NCBI GenBank assembly: GCA_031291645.1
Contig: JARLIQ010000136.1
Span: forward strand, 1 to 50,811
Direction: 5' to 3'
Length of the DNA: 50,811 bases
Source of the DNA: Caulobacteraceae bacterium
GTDB lineage: Bacteria; Pseudomonadota; Alphaproteobacteria; Caulobacterales; Caulobacteraceae
Shown: positions 35,034-42,768 of the stretch, one piece after another
Layout: each line of letters begins with the position of its first letter
Position numbering within the stretch: position 1 is the stretch's first letter
Position numbers and translations under genes: made by a program
Notes under the pieces: generated by a model
Databases searched by the model: none
Told to the model about the DNA's origin: nothing
What the model saw: only the letters and a program-made list of their open reading frames with translations

Positions 35034-35683
35034 AACTCCATCTCCAGCTCCTCGACCTCGTCGGGCTCGAGGGCGGCGGCCTTGGTCCACTCGGCCATGA
35101 ACGGCAGGGCGAGGATTCGGTCGCGGTAGGCCGCGCAGGCCGCGTCCAGCGCCACGTCGTAGGTGGCGAAGCGGGTGCAGACCGGCGCGTACATGGCGTC
35201 GGCCATCGAGATCTCGCCGAACAGGTAGGGTCCGCCCGAGGCCTGAAGGGCCTCGCGCCAGATGGCGCAGATCCGGTCGATGTCCGACTGGGCGCCCGCC
35301 CAGATCTTGAAGCCCGGATGGCTGGCCTTGAGGTTCATCGGCAGGGCCGAGCGCAGGTTGGCGAAGCCGGAGTGCATCTCGCCGCTGATCGAGCGGCACC
35401 AGGAGCGCGTGGCGCGCTCGGCGGGCAGCAGGCGGGCGTCCGGCAGGGTCTCGTTCAGGAATTCGGCGATCGCCAGGGTGTCCCAGACCTTGATCCCCTC
35501 ATAGGTCAGGCAGGGCACCAGGAAGGACGGCGAGAGCAGCAGGAGCTCGGCTTTGGCCGCCACGTCGTCGCTGGGCAGGACCTCGGTCTCGAACGTCAGC
35601 CCGGCCAGCTTGCAGAGCAGCCAGCCCCGCAGCGACCAGGAGGAGTAGTTGCGGCTGCTGATGGTGAGGGTCGGCGTGGCCAT
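35030..35683 (-). CDS. Glutathione S-transferase family protein
   Basis: The 217-residue protein has an N-terminal thioredoxin-like domain (SSRNYSSWSLRGWLLCKLAGL, with Ser/Asn candidates for glutathione activation) and the cis-Pro region SFLVPCLTYEG followed by VWDTLAIAEFLNE, where the Asp/Thr pair replaces the usual ES motif. The C-terminal helical domain follows. The SRNYSSWS start is that of a widespread proteobacterial GST subgroup. It is cytosolic. The substrate is unknown; a general detoxifying or thiol-transfer role is usual. The end overlaps the convergent ANL gene by 4 bp. Confidence 0.9.
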   Translation of the reverse strand: MATPTLTISSRNYSSWSLRGWLLCKLAGLTFETEVLPSDDVAAKAELLLLSPSFLVPCLTYEGIKVWDTLAIAEFLNETLPDARLLPAERATRSWCRSISGEMHSGFANLRSALPMNLKASHPGFKIWAGAQSDIDRICAIWREALQASGGPYLFGEISMADAMYAPVCTRFATYDVALDAACAAYRDRILALPFMAEWTKAAALEPDEVEELEMEF

Positions 35684-35732
35684 CGGTGGTTTGGCGCCCT
35701 TTCCGGCGACGCGGCGCGTCGTGGCGCTCCTA

Positions 35733-35780
35733 GATCACGATGATTTTGGATTGAACCAATCCAAAATCATAAACGTGATC
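35733..35780. repeat. AT-rich long palindrome
   Basis: The core is a perfect 14-bp inverted repeat (ATGATTTTGGATTG - AAC - CAATCCAAAATCAT, 35740-35770). The arms extend by a further 7 bp (GATCACG / CGTGATC) after a 3-base AAA bulge on the right. It lies upstream of the divergent GST and phaZ genes. Composite palindromes of this kind resemble the short intergenic repeats of alphaproteobacteria; an operator role is less likely at this length. Confidence 0.75.
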
Positions 35781-35795
35781 GATTCTGAAAAGTGA

Positions 35796-35844
35796 GAGCG
35801 GGTTGCGGGCGGAAAACCGCTTCGCACTTTTCCTCAACCCGCTC
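35796..35844. repeat. Hairpin with perfect 10-bp arms next to the AT-rich palindrome
   Basis: Arms GAGCGGGTTG and CAACCCGCTC enclose 29 bp that include GGAAAACCGCTTCGCACTTTTCC. A second, competing pairing exists between GAAAAGTG (35787-35794) and CACTTTTC (35825-35832). The two elements together look like one composite mosaic repeat. Confidence 0.65.
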
Positions 35845-36068
35845 AGGGTACGATCGATGCGCGCGCGGGGTCCATCGCGGACGGCGGCGATCGGGGCGGC
35901 GGCGGCGAACGTCGCTTTTTTGGGCGCCGCGGCGCCTGTGGCGCCTGCCAGGGCGGCGCGGAGGGCCAAGCCCCTGCCGGGCGGCGCGCGGCGAGGGCAA
36001 AGCCCCGGCCGGTCCTGGATCATGGCCGCGGCGGCGAAGCTTTCCCGCCGCCGCAACCGCGAGCCCCG

Positions 36069-37286
36069 ATGCACTACAAAGCCTTCCAGGCCCAGGCCGA
36101 CCTGATGGCGCCGGTCCGGCTGATGGCCGACCTGGCGGGCGGGGCGCTGGCGATGGGGCCGCCGTGGCTGCGCACCGCGCCGGGACTTTCGCACCTGGCG
36201 GCGGGCTGGGAGATGATCGGGCGCGCCGGCCTGACCCACGCGCGGCCGCCCTACGGCTTCGACACGGTGATGGTGGAGGGCCGCGAGACCGCGGTCAGCG
36301 AGGTCGCGGTGGTCTCGACCCCGTTCGGCGACCTGGTCAATTTCCGCAAGGAGGGCGCGCCGGAACAGCCGCGGGTGCTGCTGGTCGCGCCCCTGTCCGG
36401 CCACTTCGCCACCTTGCTGCGCGGGACGGTGGCGACCCTGCTGCCCGAGAACGACGTCTACATCACCGACTGGCGCAACGCGCGCGAGGCGCCGCTGGCG
36501 GCCGGGACGTTCGGCTTCGACGAATACGTCGAGCACGTCATCGCCTTCATGGAGGCGATCGGGCCGGGCGCGCACCTGGTCGGGGTCTGCCAGCCCTGCG
36601 CCCACGCCCTGGCGGCCGTCGCCCTGATGGCCGAGGACGACAACCCCGCGACCCCGCTCAGCATGACCCTGATGGCCGGGCCCGTGGACACCCGGATCAA
36701 CCCGACCAAGGTCAACGACCTGGCGACCGCCAATCCGATCACCTGGTTCGACCGCAACCTGATCGCCGTGGTGCCCGACCGTTATCCCGGCGCCGGGCGG
36801 CGGGTCTATCCGGGCTTCGTGCAGCTGACGGCCTTCATGGCCATGAACCCCGGGCGGCACGTCGACGCCCACATCGACATGTTCACCCACCTGGCGGTCG
36901 GCCGCTTCGACGAGGCGCAGACGGCCAAGACCTTCTACGACGAATATTTCGCCGTGCTGGACCTGGCGGCCGAGTTCTACCTGGAGACGGTCAACCGGGT
37001 GTTCCAGCGCCATCTCCTGCCCAAGGGCGAGCTGGAATGGCGCGGGCGAAAGGTCGATCCCGCCGCCATCCGCCGCACGGCCCTGTTCACCGTCGAGGGC
37101 GAGCGCGACGACATCTGCTCGGTGGGCCAGACGGTGGCCGCCCACCAGCTCTGCACGGGCGTGCGGGCCAACCGCAAGCGTCATCACCTGCAGGCCGGCG
37201 TCGGCCACTATGGCGTGTTCAGCGGCCGCAAGTGGTCCAGCCAGATCTATCCCTTGCTGCGCAACCTGATCTTGTCGACCAGCTGA
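36069..37286 (+). CDS. phaZ: Intracellular polyhydroxybutyrate depolymerase
   Basis: The 405-residue protein matches intracellular PhaZ: MHYKAFQAQADLMAPVR at the N-terminus and the nucleophile elbow GVCQPC with Cys174 in place of the usual lipase serine. DITDWRN-like VYITDWRNAREAP, the oxyanion region VAPLSGHFATLLRGT and the C-terminal catalytic His in AGVGHYGVFSGRKW also fit. It degrades stored poly-3-hydroxybutyrate in granules to oligomers or monomers. There is no signal peptide, as expected for the intracellular form. No phaC or phasin gene is near. Only a weak ribosome site precedes the ATG. Its last 40 bp overlap the end of a convergent Nudix gene. Confidence 0.92.
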   Translation: MHYKAFQAQADLMAPVRLMADLAGGALAMGPPWLRTAPGLSHLAAGWEMIGRAGLTHARPPYGFDTVMVEGRETAVSEVAVVSTPFGDLVNFRKEGAPEQPRVLLVAPLSGHFATLLRGTVATLLPENDVYITDWRNAREAPLAAGTFGFDEYVEHVIAFMEAIGPGAHLVGVCQPCAHALAAVALMAEDDNPATPLSMTLMAGPVDTRINPTKVNDLATANPITWFDRNLIAVVPDRYPGAGRRVYPGFVQLTAFMAMNPGRHVDAHIDMFTHLAVGRFDEAQTAKTFYDEYFAVLDLAAEFYLETVNRVFQRHLLPKGELEWRGRKVDPAAIRRTALFTVEGERDDICSVGQTVAAHQLCTGVRANRKRHHLQAGVGHYGVFSGRKWSSQIYPLLRNLILSTS

Positions 37287-37777
37287 GGGGCGACGACCCG
37301 GACGGTGCGGCCGAACCGCGCGATCAGGTCCTGCAGTTCCGGCTCCTGCACCGCTTCGGCCGCCTCCTCGACGGTGAACCAGTGGGCCGTGCGCTGGCCC
37401 TGCTCGCGCCAGTTCTTGCGCTGGCGCGAGACCAGCAGCGGGAAGACGTCGACGCTGCAGACCAGGGGCGCGCCGTTCTTCAGCCGTTTGACATAGCGGT
37501 AGGCGCCGATGGGCTCCTTGGCGACCTTGCCGGCCACGCCGGCCTCCTCCAGCGCCTCGCGCGCGGCGGCGGCGTGGGGCTCGCGGTCCTTCATCGGCCA
37601 GCCCTTGGGGATCACCCAGCGCTGGGTCTCGCGCGAGGTCACCAGCAGGATCTCCACCCCCGCCTCGCCCAGGCGATAAGGCAGGGCCGCGTACTGCAGG
37701 CCGGGCCGTGTTGCGTGCTTGAGCGGGGTGTCTTCCTCGGTTTCGTTCACGGGGTCAGACCATCCTGGCCAGGCCAT
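37247..37777 (-). CDS. Nudix hydrolase (DIPP-like)
   Basis: The 176-residue protein has the Nudix region PKGWPMKDREPHAAAAREALEEAGV with the REALEEAGV core. The leading glutamate of the box is shifted by one place, as is common in the diphosphoinositol-polyphosphate-phosphohydrolase-like bacterial group. These enzymes hydrolyse nucleoside diphosphates linked to other groups. No good ribosome site marks a start: ATG 37777 and GTG 37750 are both possible, and the family similarity begins only after about residue 20. The 3' end overlaps phaZ by 40 bp; the upstream neighbour is the truncated DUF47 gene, with which it overlaps in another frame. Confidence 0.85.
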   Translation of the reverse strand: MAWPGWSDPVNETEEDTPLKHATRPGLQYAALPYRLGEAGVEILLVTSRETQRWVIPKGWPMKDREPHAAAAREALEEAGVAGKVAKEPIGAYRYVKRLKNGAPLVCSVDVFPLLVSRQRKNWREQGQRTAHWFTVEEAAEAVQEPELQDLIARFGRTVRVVAPQLVDKIRLRSKG

Positions 37778-37916
37778 GGAACAAGGTCGCCGCCAGGCCC
37801 GCCATCGGCGGGGCGCGCACGGCTTCGGCGCCCAGGACCACGGTCGCGGCGTGCTGGTTGAACGGGGGGAAGAACCTGTCTTTCCGCGGCGTCAGGGCCT
37901 GGAACCATTTCAGCAT
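37755..37916 (-). pseudogene. Truncated DUF47 (PhoU-like) gene, N-terminal remnant
   Basis: The 53-residue frame begins MLKWFQALTPRKDRFF and continues FNQHAATVVLGAEAV, the typical N-terminus of DUF47 proteins, the PhoU-like partners of Pit phosphate transporters (about 215 residues). After about 35 recognisable residues the sequence departs (RAPPMAGLAATLFHGLARMV) and stops. The helical core, with its metal-binding motifs, is missing, and no pit gene follows. A deletion joining the start of DUF47 to the sequence before the Nudix gene explains this best. A weak GAGG lies upstream of the ATG. Confidence 0.65.
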
Positions 37917-38098
37917 TCGCCGCCTCGAAGGCTTGGTGGATGGCGCGACCGCAACGACGGGGCGTCTGGACGATAATTCGCATACGGATCGACTCGAAAT
38001 CGATCCGCGCGCGCCTGTCAGAGCAAATCGCGCGCGTCGAGACAAGATGCGCGCCCTCGGGCGTTCTGTCGCGCCCAAGAATCCGGCATCCTGTGCGG

Positions 38099-38890
38099 AT
38101 GGACAACCAAGCCTTCTTCACCCGCGACGGCGCGGGCTTTTTGGCCAATCCGGTCAGCCGCGGGCCCTGGAACCCGCAATCGCTGCATGGGCGGGTGGTG
38201 ATCGGCCTCCTGGCCTTCGCCATCGAGGAGCGGTGCGGCGATCCGGCTTATACGCCGGCGCGCCTGACCGTCGACATGTACCGGCTGCCGGACTTCTCGC
38301 CGCTGAGCGTCGAGACGCGCCTGGTGCGCGACGGCCACCGCATCAAGGTGGTCGACGCCGAGCTGTTCAGCGCCGGGGTCAGCGTCGGGCGCGCGACCAG
38401 CCAGCTTCTGCGGCGCACGGAGCAACCACCCGGCCGCGTCTGGAGCCCGCCGGACTGGGACGCGCCGAAGCCCTGGGACATCGCGCCGCCGTCCGATGCG
38501 CGCGTCGCGCTCGGCGGCATGTGGGCGGTGCGGCCGATCGTCGGCGCCATGGGGACGCTGGGACCGCGGCGGATGTGGATGGCCGAGGTGCGCGAACTGG
38601 TCGAGGGATCGCCCCTGACGCCCTGGGTCCGCGCCGCCCTGGCCTCCGACTTCGCCAGCCCGTTCGCCAACGCCGGCGACGCCGGGCTCGCTTACATCAA
38701 CACCGACGTGACCCTCTACATGCATCGTCCGCCACAGGATGAATGGATCGGCTTCGAGGTGGTCAACCACCAGTCCGCGGACGGCGTGGCGATCGGCGAA
38801 TGCTGGCTCTACGACGTGAACGGCCCGGTCGGCGCGGCCAGCGTCTGCGCCCTGGCCCAGAAGCGGGCCATGGGCCCCGGCGCGCCCTGA
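38099..38890 (+). CDS. Thioesterase family protein (double hotdog, TesB/PF13622-like)
   Basis: The 263-residue protein has an N-terminal hotdog with HGRVVIGLLAFAIEERCGDP, where the central helix carries the substrate loop, and a second hotdog-like half ending GECWLYDVNGPVGAASVCALAQKR. It contains the DFSPLSVETRLVRDGHRIKVVDAELF strand set typical of acyl-CoA thioesterase-like proteins. It probably hydrolyses an acyl-CoA, but an inactive binding role is possible. I chose ATG 38099 (MDNQAFF) because the family similarity starts here; upstream in-frame sequence is GC-rich repeat-like DNA. No ribosome site is clear. Confidence 0.8.
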   Translation: MDNQAFFTRDGAGFLANPVSRGPWNPQSLHGRVVIGLLAFAIEERCGDPAYTPARLTVDMYRLPDFSPLSVETRLVRDGHRIKVVDAELFSAGVSVGRATSQLLRRTEQPPGRVWSPPDWDAPKPWDIAPPSDARVALGGMWAVRPIVGAMGTLGPRRMWMAEVRELVEGSPLTPWVRAALASDFASPFANAGDAGLAYINTDVTLYMHRPPQDEWIGFEVVNHQSADGVAIGECWLYDVNGPVGAASVCALAQKRAMGPGAP

Positions 38891-38908
38891 CGATCCGGCG
38901 TCTTCCCA

Positions 38909-38940
38909 CCGCTCGCCCCGGCGAAGGCCCGGACGGATGG
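38909..38940 (+). repeat. Degenerate REP-like hairpin
   Basis: CCGCTCGCCCCGGCGAAGGCCCGGACGGATGG shares the CCGCTC start and the GGCGAAGGC centre of the copies at 20050 and 50550, but the stem carries a bulge. It lies in the short gap between the convergent thioesterase and 3-methyladenine glycosylase genes. Confidence 0.5.
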
Positions 38941-38947
38941 GGTGAAT

Positions 38948-39610
38948 CTAACCCTCCACCCCCGCGCGCTGGCGCAGGGTGTCGAGGTCGTAGCTCGGGC
39001 CGATCGACATGGCGCAGATGCGCGACATCTGGGTGACCGACAGGCCGGTCTCGGCGCGCCAGGCGTTGAACTGGTCCTGGATCCGGGTCAGGTCCCTGCG
39101 CGAGGTCGGCGTCTCGGCGACGTCCAGGCCCGCGTCGCGCAGGCAGGCCACGACGTCGGGCGAGGTCATGAAGCTGTCGAAGCCGACGAAGCGCAGGAAA
39201 TACTGCCCCGTCGCCCCGCCCAGCCGCGAGCCGCGGTCGGCCAGCAGCTTCATCAGTCCCACCTGATCGCCCGCCGGCCACGCCGCCAGGAAGCGGCCGA
39301 AGCCGCCGTGCTCGCGCGAGATGTCCGAGACGAACCGGGCGTTGGCGCGCACCGACATGATCTTCTGCGGATTGCGGACGATGCGCGTGTCGCCGCACAG
39401 CCGCTCCCAGAACTCGTCCGGCTCGAACAGCAGCCGGCCCGGGTCGAAGCTTAGGAAGGCGGCCTCGAAGCCGGGCCACTTGTTCTCGATGACGCTCCAG
39501 GCGAAGCCGGCCGAGAAGATGCGCCGGGCCATCCCGGCCAGCACCCGGTCGTCGCCGAGCGCGGCCAGGGCCGCCGGATCGGGCGCGCGCGGCAGCAAGG
39601 TCTTCAGCAC
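38948..39610 (-). CDS. DNA-3-methyladenine glycosylase I-like protein, start uncertain
   Basis: The sequence has the Tag-family layout: IFSAGFAWSVIENKWPGFEAAFLSFDP, RIVRNPQKIMSVRANARF and LMKLLADRGSRLGG. The catalytic Glu of E. coli Tag (in EXFQAGLSW) is not conserved (RRIFSAGFAW), so it belongs to the divergent subgroup. It would excise alkylated bases from DNA. The only start in frame is GTG 39610. However, the same frame is coding-like for about 20 more codons upstream (PFATIRARAAARKGGEA, a usual N-terminus for this group) without any start codon. An ATG at 39666 is one base out of frame, so a one-base deletion near the start is suspected. Confidence 0.75.
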   Translation of the reverse strand: MLKTLLPRAPDPAALAALGDDRVLAGMARRIFSAGFAWSVIENKWPGFEAAFLSFDPGRLLFEPDEFWERLCGDTRIVRNPQKIMSVRANARFVSDISREHGGFGRFLAAWPAGDQVGLMKLLADRGSRLGGATGQYFLRFVGFDSFMTSPDVVACLRDAGLDVAETPTSRRDLTRIQDQFNAWRAETGLSVTQMSRICAMSIGPSYDLDTLRQRAGVEG

Positions 39611-39709
39611 CGCCTCGCCGCCCTTGCGCGCGGCGGCCCGCGCCCGGATGGTCGCGAAGGGATCATCGCCGCAGCTTCGCCCCTTGGCGGTCCGGACTCA
39701 AGACGGCGC

Positions 39710-39760
39710 TAGACCATTTTCCGCCGAACTGGATACCAGTTCGGCATAGAAAACGGTCTA
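39710..39760. repeat. Nested palindrome, 51 bp
   Basis: Inner arms CCGAACTGG / CCAGTTCGG (perfect 9 bp, ATA loop) are nested in outer arms TAGACCATTTTC / GAAAACGGTCTA (11 of 12). It lies upstream of the glycosylase gene. Its build, an outer AT-rich arm with a second hairpin 20 bp away, matches the composite element at 35733-35844, though the sequences differ. Confidence 0.7.
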
Positions 39761-39781
39761 ATTATAAGACCTTATGAGCAT

Positions 39782-39805
39782 TTCCCGGTTCAGGCGAACC
39801 GGGAA
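39782..39805. repeat. Hairpin with perfect 10-bp arms
   Basis: TTCCCGGTTC - AGGC - GAACCGGGAA, extended by a further GCA/TGC pairing on each side. It starts 17 bp beyond the stop codon of the leftward lipoprotein gene and could act as its terminator, but there is no T tract. Confidence 0.65.
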
Positions 39806-39821
39806 GTGCGCTAGGCGCCGG

Positions 39822-40166
39822 CTAGTGGTGATCGCCACCGTCACCGCCGTGGCCGCCGTCGCCACCATGGCCGCCGCCATGGCCGCCTGGGCCGTGGCCT
39901 TGGCCGTGGACCGGATGGTAGCCGCCGCCCGGATTGTCATGCCGGAAGTGGTGGGCGTCGTCGCGGCGGTAGCCGTGGCCGGGTCCGCCCGAATAGTAGT
40001 AGAAGCCGTCGTTGCCCCAGTAGCCGTCGTAGAAGGGGCCGTAGTAGTCGTCGTAGTAGCCGTCGTAGCCCATCGCCATGCCGCCGCGGTAGTAACCGTC
40101 GTCCGCGCAGGCGGAGAGCAGCATGGCCGCGCCCATGGCGCAGCCCAGGATCAGCAGTTTCTTCAT
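39822..40166 (-). CDS. Small His/Gly/Tyr-rich lipoprotein
   Basis: The 114-residue product has a lipoprotein signal (MKKLLILGCAMGAAMLLSAC, lipobox LSAC, lipidated Cys20). A Tyr/Gly/Asp-rich middle (YDGYYDDYYGPFYDGYWG) follows, and the C-terminus is rich in His and Gly with the repeat GGHGGDGGHGGDGGDHH. It should be anchored to a membrane facing the periplasm. The His/Asp tail could bind metal ions such as Ni, Zn or Cu; this is inferred from composition. GAGGATGAACCG precedes the ATG. No known family was recognised. Confidence 0.75.
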   Translation of the reverse strand: MKKLLILGCAMGAAMLLSACADDGYYRGGMAMGYDGYYDDYYGPFYDGYWGNDGFYYYSGGPGHGYRRDDAHHFRHDNPGGGYHPVHGQGHGPGGHGGGHGGDGGHGGDGGDHH

Positions 40167-40280
40167 CGGTTCATCCTCGCGTTTCGCGCATGCGTGCGAG
40201 CGCCCGATCGGCGCGGCCCGCCGTGTCCCCGTGGACCCCTAACGCGCAGGCTGTTCGAAGGTTGCTCCCCGCGGGGCGCC

Positions 40281-41768
40281 TCACCCCCGGATGGCGGCGT
40301 GGACCAGCTTGGTCGAGAGGTATTCGTCCAGCCCCTCGGCGGCGCCTTCGCGGCCGAAGCCCGATTCCTTGACCCCGCCGAACGGCGCCACCTCGGTCGA
40401 GACCAGGCCCGAGTTGAGGCCCACCATGCCGTACTCCAGCCCTTCCGAGACCCGCCAGGAGCGGTCGAGGTCGCGGGTGAAGAGATAGGCCGCCAGGCCC
40501 GCGCGGGTGTCGTTGGCGATGGCCACCGCCTCGGCCTCGGTCTCGAAGCGGATCAGCCCGGCCAGCGGCCCGAAGGTCTCCTCGCGGTTCAGCAGGGCCT
40601 CGGCGGTCACCCCGGCCAGCACCGTCGGCGCGTAGAAGGTCTGGCCCTGGCCGCCCAGGGCTTCGGCGCCGGTCAGCACCTTGGCGCCGGCGGCGCGGGC
40701 GTCGGCGACGTGGCGCGCCATCTTCTCGACGGCGGCGGCGTTGATCAGCGGGCCCTGGCCGGTCGGGCCCTCCAGGCCGTCGCCGACCACCAGCGCCTTG
40801 GCCTTGGCCGCCAGCCGCTCGGCGAATTCGTCATAGACCCTGGCCTGGACCAGGAACCGGTTGGCGCAGACGCAGGTCTGGCCGGTGTTGCGGAACTTGG
40901 AGACCATCGCCCCCTCGACCGCGGCGTCCAGGTCGGCGTCGTCGAACACCAGGAAGGGCGCGTTGCCGCCCAGCTCCAGCGAGACCCGCTTGACCGTGCC
41001 CATGCAGGCCGCCGCCAGCCGCTTGCCCACCGCGGTCGAGCCGGTGAAGGTGAACTTGGCGATCCGCGGGTCGCCCGTCAGCACCTCGCCGATCGGCGCC
41101 GGGGCGCCGGTGACGATGTTGAACACCCCGGCCGGCACGCCCGCCTCCTCGCCGAGGACCGCCAGGGCCAGGGCCGAGAAGGGCGTCAGCTCCGAGGGCT
41201 TGAGCACCACGGTGCAGCCGGCGGCCAGGGCCGGGCCGACCTTGCGGGTGATCATGGCCGAGGGGAAGTTCCACGGGGTGATGGCGCCCACGACGCCCAC
41301 CGCCTGGCGCAGCACGACCAGGCGCTTGTCGGCCTGGTGGCCGGGGATGACGCTGCCGTAGGCGCGCTTGCCCTCCTCGCCGAACCATTCGAAGAAGCTG
41401 GCGGCATAGGCCACCTCGCCCTCGGCCTCGGCCAGGGGCTTGCCCTGCTCGGCCGTCATCAGCCGGGCGAGGTCGCGCTTGTGGGCCAGCATCAGGTCGG
41501 ACCAGCGGCGCAGGATCGCGCCCCGCTCCTTGGCCGAGCGCGCGCGCCAGGCCGGCAGGGCCGCCGCCGCCGCCGCCGTCGCCCGGTCGGCTTCCGCCCC
41601 GCCCAGGTTGGGCACGGCGCCCAGCGTCCGGCCGGTGGCCGGGTTCAGGACGGCGATCGTCGTCGCGCCCTGGACCCACGCCCCGTCGACGTAGGCCGCC
41701 TCGCGCAGCAGGTCCGGGCGCTGCAGGGCCAGTCGGCTGCGCTCGGCCTCGACGTCATGCTGGCTCAT
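40281..41768 (-). CDS. NAD(P)-dependent semialdehyde dehydrogenase, GabD-like (probable sulfolactaldehyde dehydrogenase)
   Basis: The 495-residue aldehyde dehydrogenase has general-base Glu265 (SLELGGNAP), nucleophile Cys299 (NTGQTCVCANR), the FTGSTAVGKRL cofactor motif and Arg175 (ITRKVGPAL), placed like the carboxylate-binding Arg of succinate-semialdehyde dehydrogenases. By sequence it is GabD-type. In the sulfo-Entner-Doudoroff pathway of Pseudomonas putida SQ1 and rhizobia a GabD-type enzyme oxidises 3-sulfolactaldehyde to sulfolactate, and the context here supports that role. GGAG lies 5 bases before ATG 41768; the GTG six bases upstream is not used. It is the last gene of the leftward arm, 73 bp after the SlcC-like gene. 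Confidence 0.85.
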   Translation of the reverse strand: MSQHDVEAERSRLALQRPDLLREAAYVDGAWVQGATTIAVLNPATGRTLGAVPNLGGAEADRATAAAAAALPAWRARSAKERGAILRRWSDLMLAHKRDLARLMTAEQGKPLAEAEGEVAYAASFFEWFGEEGKRAYGSVIPGHQADKRLVVLRQAVGVVGAITPWNFPSAMITRKVGPALAAGCTVVLKPSELTPFSALALAVLGEEAGVPAGVFNIVTGAPAPIGEVLTGDPRIAKFTFTGSTAVGKRLAAACMGTVKRVSLELGGNAPFLVFDDADLDAAVEGAMVSKFRNTGQTCVCANRFLVQARVYDEFAERLAAKAKALVVGDGLEGPTGQGPLINAAAVEKMARHVADARAAGAKVLTGAEALGGQGQTFYAPTVLAGVTAEALLNREETFGPLAGLIRFETEAEAVAIANDTRAGLAAYLFTRDLDRSWRVSEGLEYGMVGLNSGLVSTEVAPFGGVKESGFGREGAAEGLDEYLSTKLVHAAIRG

Positions 41769-41841
41769 GATCACTCCGTTCGGACTGAGGGGCGGGAAGG
41801 CCCTTCTGTTAGTGGACCTTCCCCGGCGGCGCCACCTGGAA

Positions 41842-42768
41842 TCAGGCGTCCAGAACTGCGATCACGGCCCGGGCCGTCACCGTGCTGACGCGCACGTTGG
41901 ATTCCTCGGTCACCCCGGCGATATGGGGGGTGAGGATCAGGTTGGGAACGCCCTGGAACACCGCGCCCGAGGCCGCGGTGACCGGCTCGGTCTCGAACAC
42001 GTCGAGCGCCGCGCCGCCCAGCCGCCCGGCCTTCAGCGCCTGCGCCAGCGCCGCCTCGTCGACCACCCCGCCGCGCGCGGCGTTGATCAGGATGGCGTCG
42101 GGCTTCATGCCGGCGATGGCCGCCGCGTCGATCATCCGCCGGGTCTGCGGCGTCAGGGGCGTGTGCAGGCTGACCACGTCGCTGCTCGCCAGCAGGCCGG
42201 CCAGCTCCAGCCGCTCGACGCCGGCCCAGGCCGGATGCTCCTCGGCCAGGAAGGGGTCGAAGGCGGCGACATCCATGCCCAGGGCGCGGGCCTTATCCGC
42301 CGTCAGCCGGGCGATGGCGCCGAAGCCCACCAGGCCCAGCCGCTTGCCGGCCAGTTCGCGCCCGATCAGGGCCATGCGCGGCCAGGCGCCGGCGGCAACG
42401 GGCTCGGAGGCGAACCAGGCCCGGCGCAGCAGCATCAAGGCCGCGGTGATCACGTATTCGGCCACCGAAAGGTCGTTGGCGCCGGTGGCCGGCCGCACGA
42501 TGATCCCGCGCGCGGCGCAGGCCTCGACGTCGATGTTGTCCAGCCCGACGCCCAGCCGGCCGACCACCCTGAGCTTCGGGGCGGCGTCCAGCAGCGCGCC
42601 GCGCACCTGGGTGCGGTTGCGCACCAGCAGGGCCCGGCAGTCGGCCAGGGCGGCGGCCAGGGCCTCGGGCCTGTCGACCAGGGCCGGGTCGTAGAGCACG
42701 TCGCGGCCGGCGAAGACCTCGGCGATCGCCGCCTCGTCCATGAACTCGCTGATGACGATGTCGCTCAT
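41842..42768 (-). CDS. slcC: D-isomer-specific 2-hydroxyacid dehydrogenase, probable (S)-sulfolactate dehydrogenase
   Basis: The 308-residue protein has the NAD loop RLGLVGFGAIARLTA (GxGxxA), a catalytic Arg in INAARGGVVDE, Glu in DVFETEPV and His in LTPHIAGVTEES, the full catalytic set of the family. It oxidises a 2-hydroxyacid to a 2-keto acid with NAD+. SlcC of Chromohalobacter salexigens belongs to this family and converts (S)-sulfolactate into sulfopyruvate. Neighbours here (ComC-like upstream with an ATGA overlap, SuyAB-like further up) are the same set. The symbol rests on context; phosphoglycerate or glyoxylate-type substrates are the alternative. Confidence 0.72.
   Translation of the reverse strand: MSDIVISEFMDEAAIAEVFAGRDVLYDPALVDRPEALAAALADCRALLVRNRTQVRGALLDAAPKLRVVGRLGVGLDNIDVEACAARGIIVRPATGANDLSVAEYVITAALMLLRRAWFASEPVAAGAWPRMALIGRELAGKRLGLVGFGAIARLTADKARALGMDVAAFDPFLAEEHPAWAGVERLELAGLLASSDVVSLHTPLTPQTRRMIDAAAIAGMKPDAILINAARGGVVDEAALAQALKAGRLGGAALDVFETEPVTAASGAVFQGVPNLILTPHIAGVTEESNVRVSTVTARAVIAVLDA

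Larger units (their letters stand above)
35684..36068. other. 385-bp intergenic region with two palindromic elements, no gene
   Basis: Between the GST and phaZ starts (divergent). The first 160 bp hold the two inverted repeats listed separately and are AT-richer than anything nearby. The remaining ~220 bp (35845-36068) are GC-rich and contain an open frame with Ala/Arg-rich, non-family-like translation that I do not accept as a gene. No clear promoter hexamers or strong ribosome site before phaZ were seen. Confidence 0.6.

Noticed and set aside
35803-36105. 100-residue open frame before phaZ
   Set aside because: It starts inside the palindromic repeat, is Ala/Arg-rich without domain pattern and overlaps the phaZ start in another frame.
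37986-38006. Inverted repeat GGATCG-N9-CGATCC upstream of the thioesterase gene
   Set aside because: The 6-bp arms are too short to call a repeat or operator without other copies.
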